DNA of 64,000 nt from Deinococcus planocerae (GTDB lineage: Bacteria; Deinococcota; Deinococci; Deinococcales; Deinococcaceae), in contig NZ_PNOR01000008.1 in assembly GCF_002869765.1 (NCBI RefSeq), forward strand, positions 1-64,000, in the 5' to 3' direction. Made by a program: the position numbers and the translations under genes. Positions 13,595 to 31,984 of this stretch are shown one piece after another (the first letter of the stretch is position 1; each line of letters opens with the position of its first letter). The notes under the pieces were generated by a model that was not told where the DNA came from, searched no databases, and saw only the letters and a program-made list of their open reading frames with translations.

Positions 13595-13598
<4 letters not shown>
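13059..13598 (-). CDS. Membrane-anchored protein started at CTG, coupled to ruvB
   Basis: 179 aa if begun at CTG 13598, whose last two bases are the first two of the ruvB stop (CTGA). The first in-frame ATG/GTG/TTG codon (GTG 13457) would drop 47 residues that look genuine: a basic MRRSGARR start and one transmembrane helix ([20 protein letters not shown]). The rest is a soluble, presumably extracytoplasmic domain with Cys residues near 49 and 58 and near 138 and 144. No family recognised. Dependence on ruvB translation would make an unusual start workable. The reading frame is certain; the exact start codon is inferred. Confidence 0.65.
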
Positions 13599-14593
<995 letters not shown>

Positions 14594-14650
14594 GGGGTCA
14601 TATTACGCTATTTCCGAAAAACAGGGAGAGGGTACGGCAATACAGAGGCT

Positions 14651-14671
14651 GGGGCTGGGGCTGGGGCTGGG
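14651..14671 (+). repeat. GGGGCT hexamer repeat, G-quadruplex motif upstream of ruvB
   Basis: Three GGGGCT units followed by GGG give four G tracts with 2-nt CT loops, a textbook G-quadruplex sequence on the plus strand. It lies 58-78 bp upstream of the ruvB start and just beyond its likely -35 region, and next to the SCO terminator. Quadruplexes upstream of recombination genes have been reported to influence D. radiodurans radioresistance; a role here is inference. Confidence 0.7.
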
Positions 14672-14675
14672 ACCG

Positions 14676-14706
14676 AAAAGAGACCCCCGCCGGGAGGGAG
14701 CGGGGG
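14676..14706 (-). terminator. Intrinsic terminator of the SCO gene
   Basis: On the minus strand CCCCCGC (14706-14700) pairs with GCGGGGG (14690-14684) around a 9-nt loop and is followed by TCTCTTTT. It lies 25 nt past the SCO stop codon. Confidence 0.8.
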
Positions 14707-14730
14707 CCGTGCTCTCCGGTGCGGTGCGGC

Positions 14731-15429
14731 TCAGCCTCCGTACAGCCGGATCAACGCGGGCAGGTCGCGCCGCAGCTCCCCACTGGTCACGTTCGCGTTG
14801 CCGTACACCCGGACAAAGCGCCCCTGCGTGTCCACCACGCTGACCTGATCGCCGTGAACGCGGGCGGCGACGTTCGCCCCGCCGGGCACCTCGTCGCTGT
14901 GGTCGTCGGAGGGGGCGGCAGACCCGGCCCTAGCGCCCGCGTGCTCCCCATGCCCGCCCCGGTCCTCAGGTTCGGGCAGGGGCTTGATGTTCGCCACGAA
15001 CATGACCCGCGCCGCCTCGTCGATGGTCCCCGCGTCGCCCGTCAGGCCCGTGAAGCTCGGGTCGAAGCGGCCCAGGTAATCCCGCAGGACGTTCGGCTGG
15101 TCGTGTTCGGGGTCCACGGTGACGAGCTGGACCTGCACCCGCTCCCGCTGCTGAGGAGTCAGCCCCGCGAGGTCGTTTTTCAGCCCCGCCAGCGTCGCCG
15201 GGCACACGTCCGGGCAGCGCGCGAAGCCGAAGAAGACGAGCCGCAGCCGCCCGCCCGAGTCCTGAAGATTGGCCGCCTGCCCCCGCTCGTTCACCAGCCG
15301 CAGCGCGGGCAGGGGAATCGGCGTGTCGATGGCGGTGCCGCCCGTCGGGGTCGGCGAGGCGTTGCGGGAGAGGAGCAGCCCTCCCAACGCTGCGGCGAGG
15401 GCGAGGAGTACGGCGGTGAGCCACTTCAT
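14731..15429 (-). CDS. SCO1/SenC family copper chaperone
   Basis: 232 aa, thioredoxin fold, with an N-terminal membrane anchor (MKWLTAVLLALAAALGGLLL). The copper-binding CPDVCP motif is near residues 73-78, with VTVDPEHD downstream. SCO proteins deliver or reduce copper for the CuA site of cytochrome oxidase, which fits the ctaC-ctaD genes just upstream. An insert of about 40 residues near 155-195, rich in His, Asp and Glu (HGEHAG, DDHSDE), breaks the usual fold before the conserved VSVVDTQGRFVRVYG end. TAGCCT lies 6 nt before ATG, so it has its own promoter behind the oxidase terminator. Confidence 0.9.
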   Translation of the reverse strand: MKWLTAVLLALAAALGGLLLSRNASPTPTGGTAIDTPIPLPALRLVNERGQAANLQDSGGRLRLVFFGFARCPDVCPATLAGLKNDLAGLTPQQRERVQVQLVTVDPEHDQPNVLRDYLGRFDPSFTGLTGDAGTIDEAARVMFVANIKPLPEPEDRGGHGEHAGARAGSAAPSDDHSDEVPGGANVAARVHGDQVSVVDTQGRFVRVYGNANVTSGELRRDLPALIRLYGG

Positions 15430-15477
15430 GGGTGCAGGCTAGGGCGGGGGCGGGGGGCGGGGTGTCCCAGGAGCGCT

Positions 15478-15584
15478 CGGCTCTCAGCCGTCAGCGGTCA
15501 GCGGAAGAAGACAAAAAAAGAGAGGTGGGAACGCTTTTCACGTCCCCACCCCCAAGAGCTGAAAGCTGATGGCCGACCGCTACC

Positions 15585-15592
<8 letters not shown>
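15478..15592. repeat. GTCAGCGG-type imperfect inverted repeat around the oxidase terminator
   Basis: Blocks such as CAGCCGTCAGCGGTCAGCGG and, on the other side, AAAGCTGATGGCCGACCGCT form an imperfect inverted repeat flanking a terminator. Similar blocks recur near 22140-22190 and 50106-50208. They look like the small non-coding repeats known from Deinococcus chromosomes, but I cannot assign them to a named family. Confidence 0.4.
15511..15550 (-). terminator. Intrinsic terminator of the cytochrome oxidase operon
   Basis: 15541-15550 pairs with 15524-15533 (10 bp with one mismatch, loop 7 nt). On the minus strand the stem is followed by TCTCTTTTTTT. It lies 35 nt after the ctaD stop. Confidence 0.8.
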
Positions 15593-19285
<3,693 letters not shown>

Positions 19286-19516
19286 TCCTTTCCTCTTTCC
19301 TCTTCCCCCCAGTCTAAGGCGTTCTTCAAGGTTGTGTGCCTTCCGAACTATGCCGCCGTGTGTGCCTCCACACGCAGTTCGACCGAGCGGTCAGGGGTAG
19401 CCGTATGAGACCAGATGAAGCGGTGGGCAAGTGTCCTGAACCTCGCGCCAGGGGCAAAAACTCTGGGGGGACGGCTACCGTCGCCGCGCCCCCCCCCGTG
19501 GCCCCTGCCCCGCCCG

Positions 19517-21447
<1,931 letters not shown>

Positions 21448-21465
21448 GCACCGTCCTTCCCATCG

Positions 21466-21493
21466 AAAAACGGGCGCCCTGAGCACAACGCCC
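21466..21493 (-). promoter_or_regulatory. Terminator-like hairpin in the ctaA leader
   Basis: On the minus strand GGGCG (21493-21489) pairs with CGCCC (21476-21472) over a 12-nt loop and is followed by GTTTTT. It lies between the TAGAAT -10 (21539-21534) and the ctaA ribosome-binding site. The stem is only 5 bp, so control by premature termination is a tentative idea. Confidence 0.35.
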
Positions 21494-21635
21494 CAGCGAG
21501 GGGTCCAGGGGCCCGGTGAGGTCAACGCCTCCCATTCTAGGCGGGCGCGGCTGAAGATTGTCCCCCGCCCACGCCCTTGCGCGTCTCACCGCCCCGGGGT
21601 CACCTGCCCCGGCCCCGGGGACCTACACTGCGGAC

Positions 21636-22115
<480 letters not shown>

Positions 22116-22204
22116 CGGGAAAGCGGCCCGTTCCCGGCGACCAGCCGTCAGCGCAGGCGCCTAGTGGCCGACCGCTGGCGGCCCAAAGCTGCTACCTTCG
22201 CCCC

Positions 22205-23026
22205 ATGAAACGCAGCGTTCCCGACCTCCTGCACGCGGAGCAGCCGCTCGTGATGGTGACCGCCTACGACTACCCGGGTGGGCGGCACGCCCAGGCGGCA
22301 GGGGTGGACCTGATCCTCGTCGGGGACTCGCTGGGAAACGTGGTGCTGGGCTACGACTCGACCGCGCCCGTCACCCTGGGCGACATGATCCACCACGCGC
22401 GGGCCGTGCGGCGGGGGGCGCCGGAGACCTTCATGGTCGTGGACCTCCCCTTCGGCACCTACCACACGGGCGTGACGGACGCCATGCGCGCCGCCGTCCG
22501 CGTCATTCAGGAGACGGGCGCCGACGCCGTGAAGATGGAGGGCGCGACCCCCGAGGTGCTGGAGGTCGTCTCGGTGCTCACCCGCAACGGGGTGCCCGTG
22601 ATGGGTCACGTCGGGCTGATGCCCCAGACCGCCACCGCCCAGGGCGGCCTCAAGGTGCAGGGCAAGGACGAGGAGAGTGCCCGGCGCACGGTGGACGGGG
22701 CCATCGCGCTGGAAGCTGCCGGAGCCTTCGCCGTCGTGCTGGAGGCCGTGCCCGCCCGCCTCGCCCGCCTCGTCACCGAGCGGTTGCACGTCCCCACCAT
22801 CGGCATCGGGGCAGGGGTGCACTGCCGGGGTCAGGTGCTCGTCTACCACGACCTCCTCGGCGTGTACGAGGGCGAGGAGAAGAAGATTTCCAAGCGCTAC
22901 GCCGAACTGGGCCGGGAGGCGCGGGAGGCCATCGCCACCTACGCCGCCGAGGTGCGGGCGCGGCAGTTCCCGACGAGGGAGCAGAGCTTCGTGATGAAGG
23001 ACGAGGTGCTGGGGAAGCTGTACTGA
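22205..23026 (+). CDS. panB: Ketopantoate hydroxymethyltransferase
   Basis: 273 aa. First step of pantothenate synthesis: methylene-tetrahydrofolate plus alpha-ketoisovalerate gives ketopantoate. The TIM barrel shows [20 protein letters not shown], the Mg site [19 protein letters not shown], the loop [10 protein letters not shown], and the catalytic Glu in VVLEAVPA with [15 protein letters not shown]. Full length. TACCTT 6 nt before ATG indicates a leaderless mRNA. panC is not adjacent. A bidirectional terminator follows. Confidence 0.95.
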   Translation: MKRSVPDLLHAEQPLVMVTAYDYPGGRHAQAAGVDLILVGDSLGNVVLGYDSTAPVTLGDMIHHARAVRRGAPETFMVVDLPFGTYHTGVTDAMRAAVRVIQETGADAVKMEGATPEVLEVVSVLTRNGVPVMGHVGLMPQTATAQGGLKVQGKDEESARRTVDGAIALEAAGAFAVVLEAVPARLARLVTERLHVPTIGIGAGVHCRGQVLVYHDLLGVYEGEEKKISKRYAELGREAREAIATYAAEVRARQFPTREQSFVMKDEVLGKLY

Positions 23027-23047
23027 GGGGTGAGCCAGACAAAAAGA

Positions 23048-23080
23048 AGCGTTCGCCTGTGCACGGGCGAACGCTTTCTC
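23048..23080. terminator. Bidirectional intrinsic terminator
   Basis: A perfect 10-bp stem (23048-23057 AGCGTTCGCC with 23066-23075), loop 8 nt, has TTCTCTT on the plus side and an A-rich tract on the other (T-rich on the minus strand). It serves the convergent panB and the AAA+ ATPase gene. Confidence 0.9.
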
Positions 23081-23100
23081 TTGCCGATTGCCTGTGACCC

Positions 23101-24561
<1,461 letters not shown>

Positions 24562-24634
24562 GATTGGGGGAAGCTAGCACGCACGTCTGGGCGCGAATGT
24601 GCGGCTGAGGGGAGAAAGGGAGGGTCGGCCCCTC

Positions 24635-25132
24635 TCAGGAGGACAGGTGGACCGAGGTGCTCGCGGCGGTCTGCTCGTCCTCCAGCACCTTGTAGGCGCA
24701 CAGCGCCGCCAGGGCTGCGAGTTCCGCAGGAACGCCGCCGAGGGACAGCCCCACGTCCTTCCCGTCCACCACGCCGCCGATGCGTCCCTCCAGCCGGTCC
24801 CCGCTGCGGCGCAACTCCACGTCCTTGCCGCTGACGCGGCCCGAGAAGCGTCCGGTCATCCGGTCCCCGTCCGCGGTCAGGCGCACGTCGTCCCCGCCCA
24901 CGCGCCCGCCCAGCCGCACGCGCGCCCCCTGCGGCGTGACTTCGCCGTCCACGTCGAACCCGGCGAAGGTGCCCCCGACGCGCCCGTCCACGTTCCCGCC
25001 ATGCAGCGTCAGCGCGATGTCCCTGCCCTGGAAGGGCCCGCCGACGCGCCCGCGCAGCTTCTCCCCGTCCCAGTCCGCGCGCAGGTCGTAGCCCAGCCGC
25101 GGGCCCCCGATCCGTCCGTTCAATTCACCCAT
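24635..25132 (-). CDS. Gly-Arg-Val-Gly-Gly beta-repeat protein
   Basis: 165 aa, made of about six strand-turn units of 20-24 residues, each with a G-R-[VIF]-[GS]-G core (NGRIGGP, RGRVGGP, DGRVGGT, GGRVGGD, TGRFSGR, EGRIGGV) alternating with charged strand segments. The C terminus is a helix ending in a Ser/Thr tail. No family recognised; the layout suggests a stacked beta structure. No signal peptide from the ATG at 25132. The opposite gene's start region lies immediately upstream, so the two share a very short promoter zone. Confidence 0.68.
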   Translation of the reverse strand: MGELNGRIGGPRLGYDLRADWDGEKLRGRVGGPFQGRDIALTLHGGNVDGRVGGTFAGFDVDGEVTPQGARVRLGGRVGGDDVRLTADGDRMTGRFSGRVSGKDVELRRSGDRLEGRIGGVVDGKDVGLSLGGVPAELAALAALCAYKVLEDEQTAASTSVHLSS

Positions 25133-25184
25133 GCGCCCGGGTACGCTCTGCGCCGCACAGGAGTTGCCGCGGCACACTGGCCGG

Positions 25185-25625
25185 GTGCCTCGACCCGCCT
25201 GTCCCGCCGACGCCGACACCATCGCCCTTCACCGCTACCTGGACGAGGCCGACGCCGCCGAGCGCCCCACCTATGCCGCCTGGGTCGCCGACGCCCTGAG
25301 ACGCGGCGTGTACGCCGGGTTTCTCGCCAGGGACGGAGGAGAGGTCGTCGCGGGCGCGGGCCTGACCCTGCTGGAGTGGGGCCCCACGCGCGGTGACCCC
25401 AGCCCCTACCGAGCCCGGATCGTCAACGTCTGGACGCACCCGGGGCACCGGCGGCGCGGCCTCGCCTGGACCCTCGTCACCCTCTGCCTGGACGCGGCCC
25501 GGGAGCGCGGCGTCACCCGGGTCGGCCTGGGCACGAGCGAGACGTCCCGCCCGCTGTACGAGGCGCTGGGCTTCCGGGCGAGCGGGACGGAGATGCACCT
25601 CAGGCTGGAAGACGTGCCCTTCTGA
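25185..25625 (+). CDS. GNAT family N-acetyltransferase
   Basis: 146 aa. The start VPRPACPADADTIALHRYL is the usual GNAT opening; acetyl-CoA binding is VNVWTHPGHRRRGLAWTLV (Arg/Gly loop, near residues 83-101), and PLYEALGFRASGTEMHLRL ends the fold. The substrate is unknown. GTG 25185 is chosen because the family starts there and CACACT lies about 7 nt upstream; an ATG at 25131 in frame would overlap the start of the divergent gene and adds non-conserved residues. gatB follows 45 bp later with its own -10. Confidence 0.83.
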   Translation: MPRPACPADADTIALHRYLDEADAAERPTYAAWVADALRRGVYAGFLARDGGEVVAGAGLTLLEWGPTRGDPSPYRARIVNVWTHPGHRRRGLAWTLVTLCLDAARERGVTRVGLGTSETSRPLYEALGFRASGTEMHLRLEDVPF

Positions 25626-25670
25626 ACGTGCCCCACCGCCCTCCCGGGTCCCCGACGCTACACTCCCCCC

Positions 25671-27086
<1,416 letters not shown>

Positions 27087-27150
27087 GGGGGGGCGGTAGG
27101 CTCTGCGCCGTCCGCCGTCCGCCTGGGTCCCCGGCGACGGGAGACGCCCC

Positions 27151-27795
27151 GTGACCCCGGCCCGCTGGCGCTCCGCCGCGCTCGCCGCCCTGACGGTCCA
27201 GGTGATGGGCCTGTTCGCCCTCGTCGCCTACGCCCTGTGGCGCGGGAATTTCTCGACGGGGGCGTGGTTCACGGCGGTGGAGGCGTTCTTGTCGGGGCTC
27301 GTGCTCGCGTGGTGGACGGCGGTGTTTCGGCGCTTCACGCGGGGGCGGGCGGTGGCCCCCGGCGACGGGGCGCTGCGGGCGCTGAGCCTCGCTTTTCCGT
27401 GGCTGACGTCCTTTCGGCTGGTGCTGTGGTTTCTGCTCCTGCTCAGCCTGGCGAACGGCGGGGCGCCCGAGGCGAACGGCGTCGCCCTGACGGCCCTGAT
27501 GACGGTGTGGCCTGCGAGCATCCTGGCGGGGAACGCGGTGTACGGTACCCTCGCGCGCCTCGCGCCCCAGCCGGGGGACCCCCTGCGGCGCAAGCGGCTC
27601 GCCGACTGGCTCAACGTGGCCGCCGCGCTCAGCCTGGCGATGGCGGTGTTCAACGTGGTGCCCATCGCGGGCTTCAGCGACCGGCCCACCCTGGGCGCCC
27701 AGCTCGTCTACGGGCTGAGCGGCGCCCTGGACGTGCTCGCCACCCTGCTCGCCCTGCGCGCGGTGCAGGTGGCCCCGGCGGGCGAGGAGCGCTGA
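27151..27795 (+). CDS. Polytopic membrane protein of unknown function
   Basis: 214 aa with about six hydrophobic helices: near 10-28, 36-56, 78-98, 107-125, 148-165 and 180-200. A basic loop (FRRFTRGRAVAPG) and a charged loop (DPLRRKRLADW) suggest the inside face. No motif recognised. The GTG start has GGGAG 6-7 nt upstream; TAGGCT at about 27098-27103 could be its -10 with a 40-nt leader. It is convergent with guaD. Confidence 0.72.
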   Translation: MTPARWRSAALAALTVQVMGLFALVAYALWRGNFSTGAWFTAVEAFLSGLVLAWWTAVFRRFTRGRAVAPGDGALRALSLAFPWLTSFRLVLWFLLLLSLANGGAPEANGVALTALMTVWPASILAGNAVYGTLARLAPQPGDPLRRKRLADWLNVAAALSLAMAVFNVVPIAGFSDRPTLGAQLVYGLSGALDVLATLLALRAVQVAPAGEER

Positions 27796-27802
27796 GCGGT
27801 AG

Positions 27803-28288
27803 CTAGTACTCGACCTTCGCCACGCTGCCCTGCCACGCGCGGAAGGCGGCCAGCGCCTCCTCGCGGCCCTCCTGGGTGGTCGGGAGCTGGCGCTCGGCGT
27901 GGGGTTTGGCAATCTCCCCGTAGATGAACTCGTCGGAAAAACCGATGGCGTCCGCGTCCGACTGGGTGCAGGCGTAGTGCAGGGCGCAGAGGCGGGCCCA
28001 GTAGATCGCGCCCAGGCACATCGGGCACGGCTCGCAGCTCGTGTAGATCTCGCAGTCGGAGAGGTGGAAGCGGCCCAGGAGCCGGATCGCCTCGACCTCG
28101 GCGTGGGCGGTGGGGTCGCTGTTCTGGGTCACGCGGTTGACGCCCGTGGCGACGATCTCGCCGTCCCGGACGATCACCGCGCCAAAGGGGCCGCCCTGCC
28201 CCTGCAACACGTTCTCCAGGGCCAGGCGGGCCGCCTCGCGCATGGGGGAGCTGGCGGGGAGGTCGGGGGTGGGAGTCGGGTCGGTCAT
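27803..28288 (-). CDS. guaD: Guanine deaminase, cytidine-deaminase fold
   Basis: 161 aa. The zinc site is [10 protein letters not shown] (His and catalytic Glu) plus SCEPCPMC (two Cys). [31 protein letters not shown] and the C-terminal VAKVEY closely follow B. subtilis GuaD, in which the tail closes the active site. It converts guanine to xanthine for purine salvage. AAGGT 5-6 nt before the ATG and about 100 nt of upstream sequence without another gene indicate a leadered mRNA; I see no known purine riboswitch there. Adenine deaminase lies 6 kb away. Confidence 0.88.
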   Translation of the reverse strand: MTDPTPTPDLPASSPMREAARLALENVLQGQGGPFGAVIVRDGEIVATGVNRVTQNSDPTAHAEVEAIRLLGRFHLSDCEIYTSCEPCPMCLGAIYWARLCALHYACTQSDADAIGFSDEFIYGEIAKPHAERQLPTTQEGREEALAAFRAWQGSVAKVEY

Positions 28289-28476
28289 GGGTCACCTTCC
28301 AGGTGGCCCGGGGAGCAAAGAGCGGGCCGCGCATGGTTGGTCGCCTGCGGCCCCGCTGGTTATCCATGCAGAACAGTGGGCGCCCCCAGGGTACGGCGGC
28401 GGCGGGGCGGGGACAAGCCGGGCCCCCCGCTCCCCAACATCCTCATTCCCGGCGAAGGGTATGCTGCGCGTCAGTC

Positions 28477-29459
<983 letters not shown>

Positions 29460-29463
<4 letters not shown>

Positions 29464-30491
29464 CGCGGCTGCAAGGGAAGGGCACGCCCCTGTGGGTGTG
29501 GCTGCTCCTGGTCCTCTTCATTCTCCTGCTGCTGGCGGCGGGCGGGGTCTTCGCCTTCCTGCGCAGCCTCACCGGCCCGGCGGGCGGGCAGGCGTACACG
29601 CTGGAGGTCAAGCCGGGGGACACCCTCCCGGCCATCGCCCGGCGGCTGGAGGCGCGCGGCATCGTGAAAAATGCCCGCGCCCTGCGCTTCGTGATGGACC
29701 GCAACGGCACGGCGGGGAGCCTCAAGGAGGGGCTCTACGACCTCAGCGGCACCATGAACGTCTATCAGGTCGCCGAGAAACTGGCGGGCCCCGCGCGCAT
29801 CCCCACCGTCAGCGTCACCGTCCCCGAGGGGCGGCGAATTCAAGACATCCCGCCCATCTTCGAGAAGGCAGGCTTCGCGGCGGCGCAGGTACAGGCGGCC
29901 CTCAATGACGCTTCCCTGAGCCAGTACGCGCGGGGCAAGCAGAAGAACCTCGAGGGCTTCGTCTTCCCGGCCACGTACGAGTTCCGGGTGGGCGAGACGC
30001 CCAGGAGCGCCGTGCAGGAGATGGTGGCCCGGATGGAGCGGGAGTTCACCCCGGCGAACGTGGCCAAGGCCAAGGCGCTGGGCCTCGGCGTGCGCGACTG
30101 GGTGATCCTGGCGAGCATGGTGCAGGCCGAGGCCGCGAACGACGAGGAGATGCCGATCATCGCGGGGGTGTTTCTCAACCGCCTGCGGGACGGCATCAAC
30201 CTGGGCAGCGACCCCACCGTCGCTTACGGGCTGGGCAAGGACCTCCCCGAACTCGACCGCAGCGCCGGGGACTTCACCAAGGACACGCCGTACTCGACCT
30301 ACACCCGCCCGGGCCTGCCCGCCGGACCGATCAACAACCCCGGCCAGGCCGCCCTGCTGAGCGTCCTCTCGCCCGAGCGCAAGCTGGACGACGGGCGCGA
30401 CGCCCTGTACTTCCTGCACGGGCTGAACGGCAAGATCTACGTCAACCACGACTACACCGCCCACCTGCGGGACATCGACCGTTACCGCTGA
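29460..30491 (+). CDS. mltG: Endolytic murein transglycosylase MltG
   Basis: 343 aa, membrane-bound enzyme that cuts nascent glycan strands. One N-terminal helix ([20 protein letters not shown], near 11-30), then a LysM-like domain ([18 protein letters not shown]) and the YceG domain with the catalytic Glu in [40 protein letters not shown] and the end [16 protein letters not shown] are family signatures. GTG 29460 overlaps the preceding stop and has GGAGGT 6 nt upstream. Confidence 0.94.
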
Positions 30492-30535
30492 GGTGTCTGG
30501 CGCCGCCAGACGGCCCTGACACCTAGACTCGCCCC

Positions 30536-30730
30536 ATGCCCTCCCGCGACTTCCTGGAACGGCGCAACGCCCTGTGGGCGCGGCTGCGCGAGTTGACTCC
30601 GGGCGCCCCCGACTTCGAGGCGACCCTCACCGAACTCTCCACCCTGATCGGCTGGGAGAGGGAGCGGGTGCTCGCCGGGCTGGGGTTGACGCCCGAGGAC
30701 GCGCCGCCGCCGGGTGAGGAGCGGTCGTGA
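30536..30730 (+). CDS. Small protein of unknown function
   Basis: 64 aa, acidic overall with a helical N-terminal part (DFLERRNALWARLREL) and WERERVLAGLGL in the second half. No family recognised. The start is firmly placed by TAGACT (30524-30529) 6 nt upstream. The stop overlaps the next gene's GTG (GTGA), which suggests coupled expression with the DUF421 protein. Confidence 0.7.
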   Translation: MPSRDFLERRNALWARLRELTPGAPDFEATLTELSTLIGWERERVLAGLGLTPEDAPPPGEERS

Positions 30731-31512
30731 GCGCCGGAGGTGGCTCGGAGGTCGTTCCCTTCGACCTGGGGCGGATGTTCCTGGGGGACGTGCCGCCGCT
30801 CTTCTTGCTGGAGATCGTCTTCCGCACCGGGGTGATCTTCCTGTGGCTGGTCTTCTTGCTGCGGGTGACGGGCAAGCGCGGGCTGGCGCAGCTCAGTCCC
30901 CTCGAACTCGCCATCGTGATCGCGCTGGGGTCGGCGGCGGGGGACCCCATGTTCTACCCCGAGGTGCCGCTCCTCCACGCGATGCTGGTGCTCGCGCTCG
31001 TGGTGGGCTTTCAGCGGCTGCTCGCCTTTCTCGTCGTTCGGAGCGAGCGGGTCGAGACCTTCGTGGAGGGCACGCCCGTCGAACTCGTGCGGGGCGGGGT
31101 GATGGGGCGGGAGGCGCTGGGCCGCGCGGGCCTGAGCCGCGAGGACCTCTTCGAGCGGCTGCGGGCCCAGGGGGTGCGCCAGCTCGGGGAGGTGCAGCGC
31201 GCGTACTTCGAGCAAGACGGCAACCTCTCCGTCTTCCTGCACGGGGAAGGCGCCCCGGCGGGCCTCCCGGTCGTGCCGCCGTGGGACCTGGAACCCCCGA
31301 GGCGTCTCCCGGTCGGCGAGCGATACGCGGGCGAGGTCGCCTGCACGGGCTGCGGCACCCTCCTCACGCCGGAAGGTCCCCTGCCCCCCTGCCCGGGCTG
31401 CGGGTGCGACACCTGGACGCCCGCCACCACCGATCCGCTCGGCGGCGGCGGCGGAGCGCCCCAGGGCGGTGGGGGCAGCGGTCACGGCCCGCCCGGCATG
31501 GGCCCCGCCTGA
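30727..31512 (+). CDS. DUF421 (YetF-like) membrane protein with C-terminal zinc ribbon
   Basis: 261 aa. Three hydrophobic helices (near 24-45, 57-75, 80-98) are followed by the cytoplasmic DUF421 domain (VETFVEGTPVELVRGG, LRAQGVRQLGEVQRAYFEQDGNLSVF). The family usually ends near residue 175; here a further domain has CTGCGTLL and CPGCGCDTW, a four-Cys zinc ribbon, then a Gly-rich tail. DUF421 proteins are linked to envelope or spore stress in Bacillus; the role here is unknown. GTGA overlap with the preceding small gene. Confidence 0.82.
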   Translation: MSAGGGSEVVPFDLGRMFLGDVPPLFLLEIVFRTGVIFLWLVFLLRVTGKRGLAQLSPLELAIVIALGSAAGDPMFYPEVPLLHAMLVLALVVGFQRLLAFLVVRSERVETFVEGTPVELVRGGVMGREALGRAGLSREDLFERLRAQGVRQLGEVQRAYFEQDGNLSVFLHGEGAPAGLPVVPPWDLEPPRRLPVGERYAGEVACTGCGTLLTPEGPLPPCPGCGCDTWTPATTDPLGGGGGAPQGGGGSGHGPPGMGPA

Positions 31513-31515
31513 GGC

Positions 31516-31881
31516 TCAGGCCTGCGCCCCGCGCGGCACCCACTGCGGCTCGGGCTCGATCTGCTCGGCGGGCGCCTTGCCCGGCTCCAGGCCGCTCGAC
31601 CGCGCCGTCTGGAGGGGCGTGAGGCTCATCTCGCCCCGGCACTCGATCTGGCACGAGAGGCGGGCCGTGCCCAGGAGCCCCTTGTCCGCGAGCTTGTCGC
31701 GCTCGGCGACCGTCATGGTGTCCGGCTCGCCTTCTGAAAAGCTCACCCGGCAGGTCGTGCAGCGGGCCTGCCCCCCGCAGCGGTGCAGGATGTCCACCCC
31801 GCCCCGCTCCAGCGCCAGGACCAGCCGCTCGCCTTCCCGCCCTTCGATCATCCCGTACCCCTCGACCGTGATCTGCGTCAT
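31516..31881 (-). CDS. 2Fe-2S ferredoxin
   Basis: 121 aa, plant-type [2Fe-2S] electron carrier. Three cluster Cys lie in HRCGGQARCTTC (near 34-45) and the fourth in ARLSCQIEC (near 76). The N-terminal strand ITVEGYGMIEGREGERL and the acidic Pro-rich tail are visible. Partner unknown. CATCCT lies 5 nt before the ATG, so it is probably leaderless. Its stop is a few bases from the convergent DUF421 gene. Confidence 0.88.
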   Translation of the reverse strand: MTQITVEGYGMIEGREGERLVLALERGGVDILHRCGGQARCTTCRVSFSEGEPDTMTVAERDKLADKGLLGTARLSCQIECRGEMSLTPLQTARSSGLEPGKAPAEQIEPEPQWVPRGAQA

Positions 31882-31984
31882 GGGTCAGGATGGCACGGGG
31901 AATGGGCCGGGGGAGGACACGACCCGCGACGCTCGGCCTCACCGGGTGGGGGAGGGAGGTGGGTGTGGGCCCGTCGGCAGCGCC

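Noticed and set aside
19286..19516. Small frames between ctaC and ctaB
   Set aside because: No promoter or ribosome-binding site matches them and their composition is not protein-like.
25131..25184. Longer start of the GNAT protein at ATG 25131
   Set aside because: It would overlap the divergent gene's start, adds non-conserved residues, and GNAT homology begins at GTG 25185.
28289..28476. Possible purine riboswitch in the guaD leader
   Set aside because: The leader is about 100 nt long, but the conserved core of known guanine or xanthine riboswitches is not seen.
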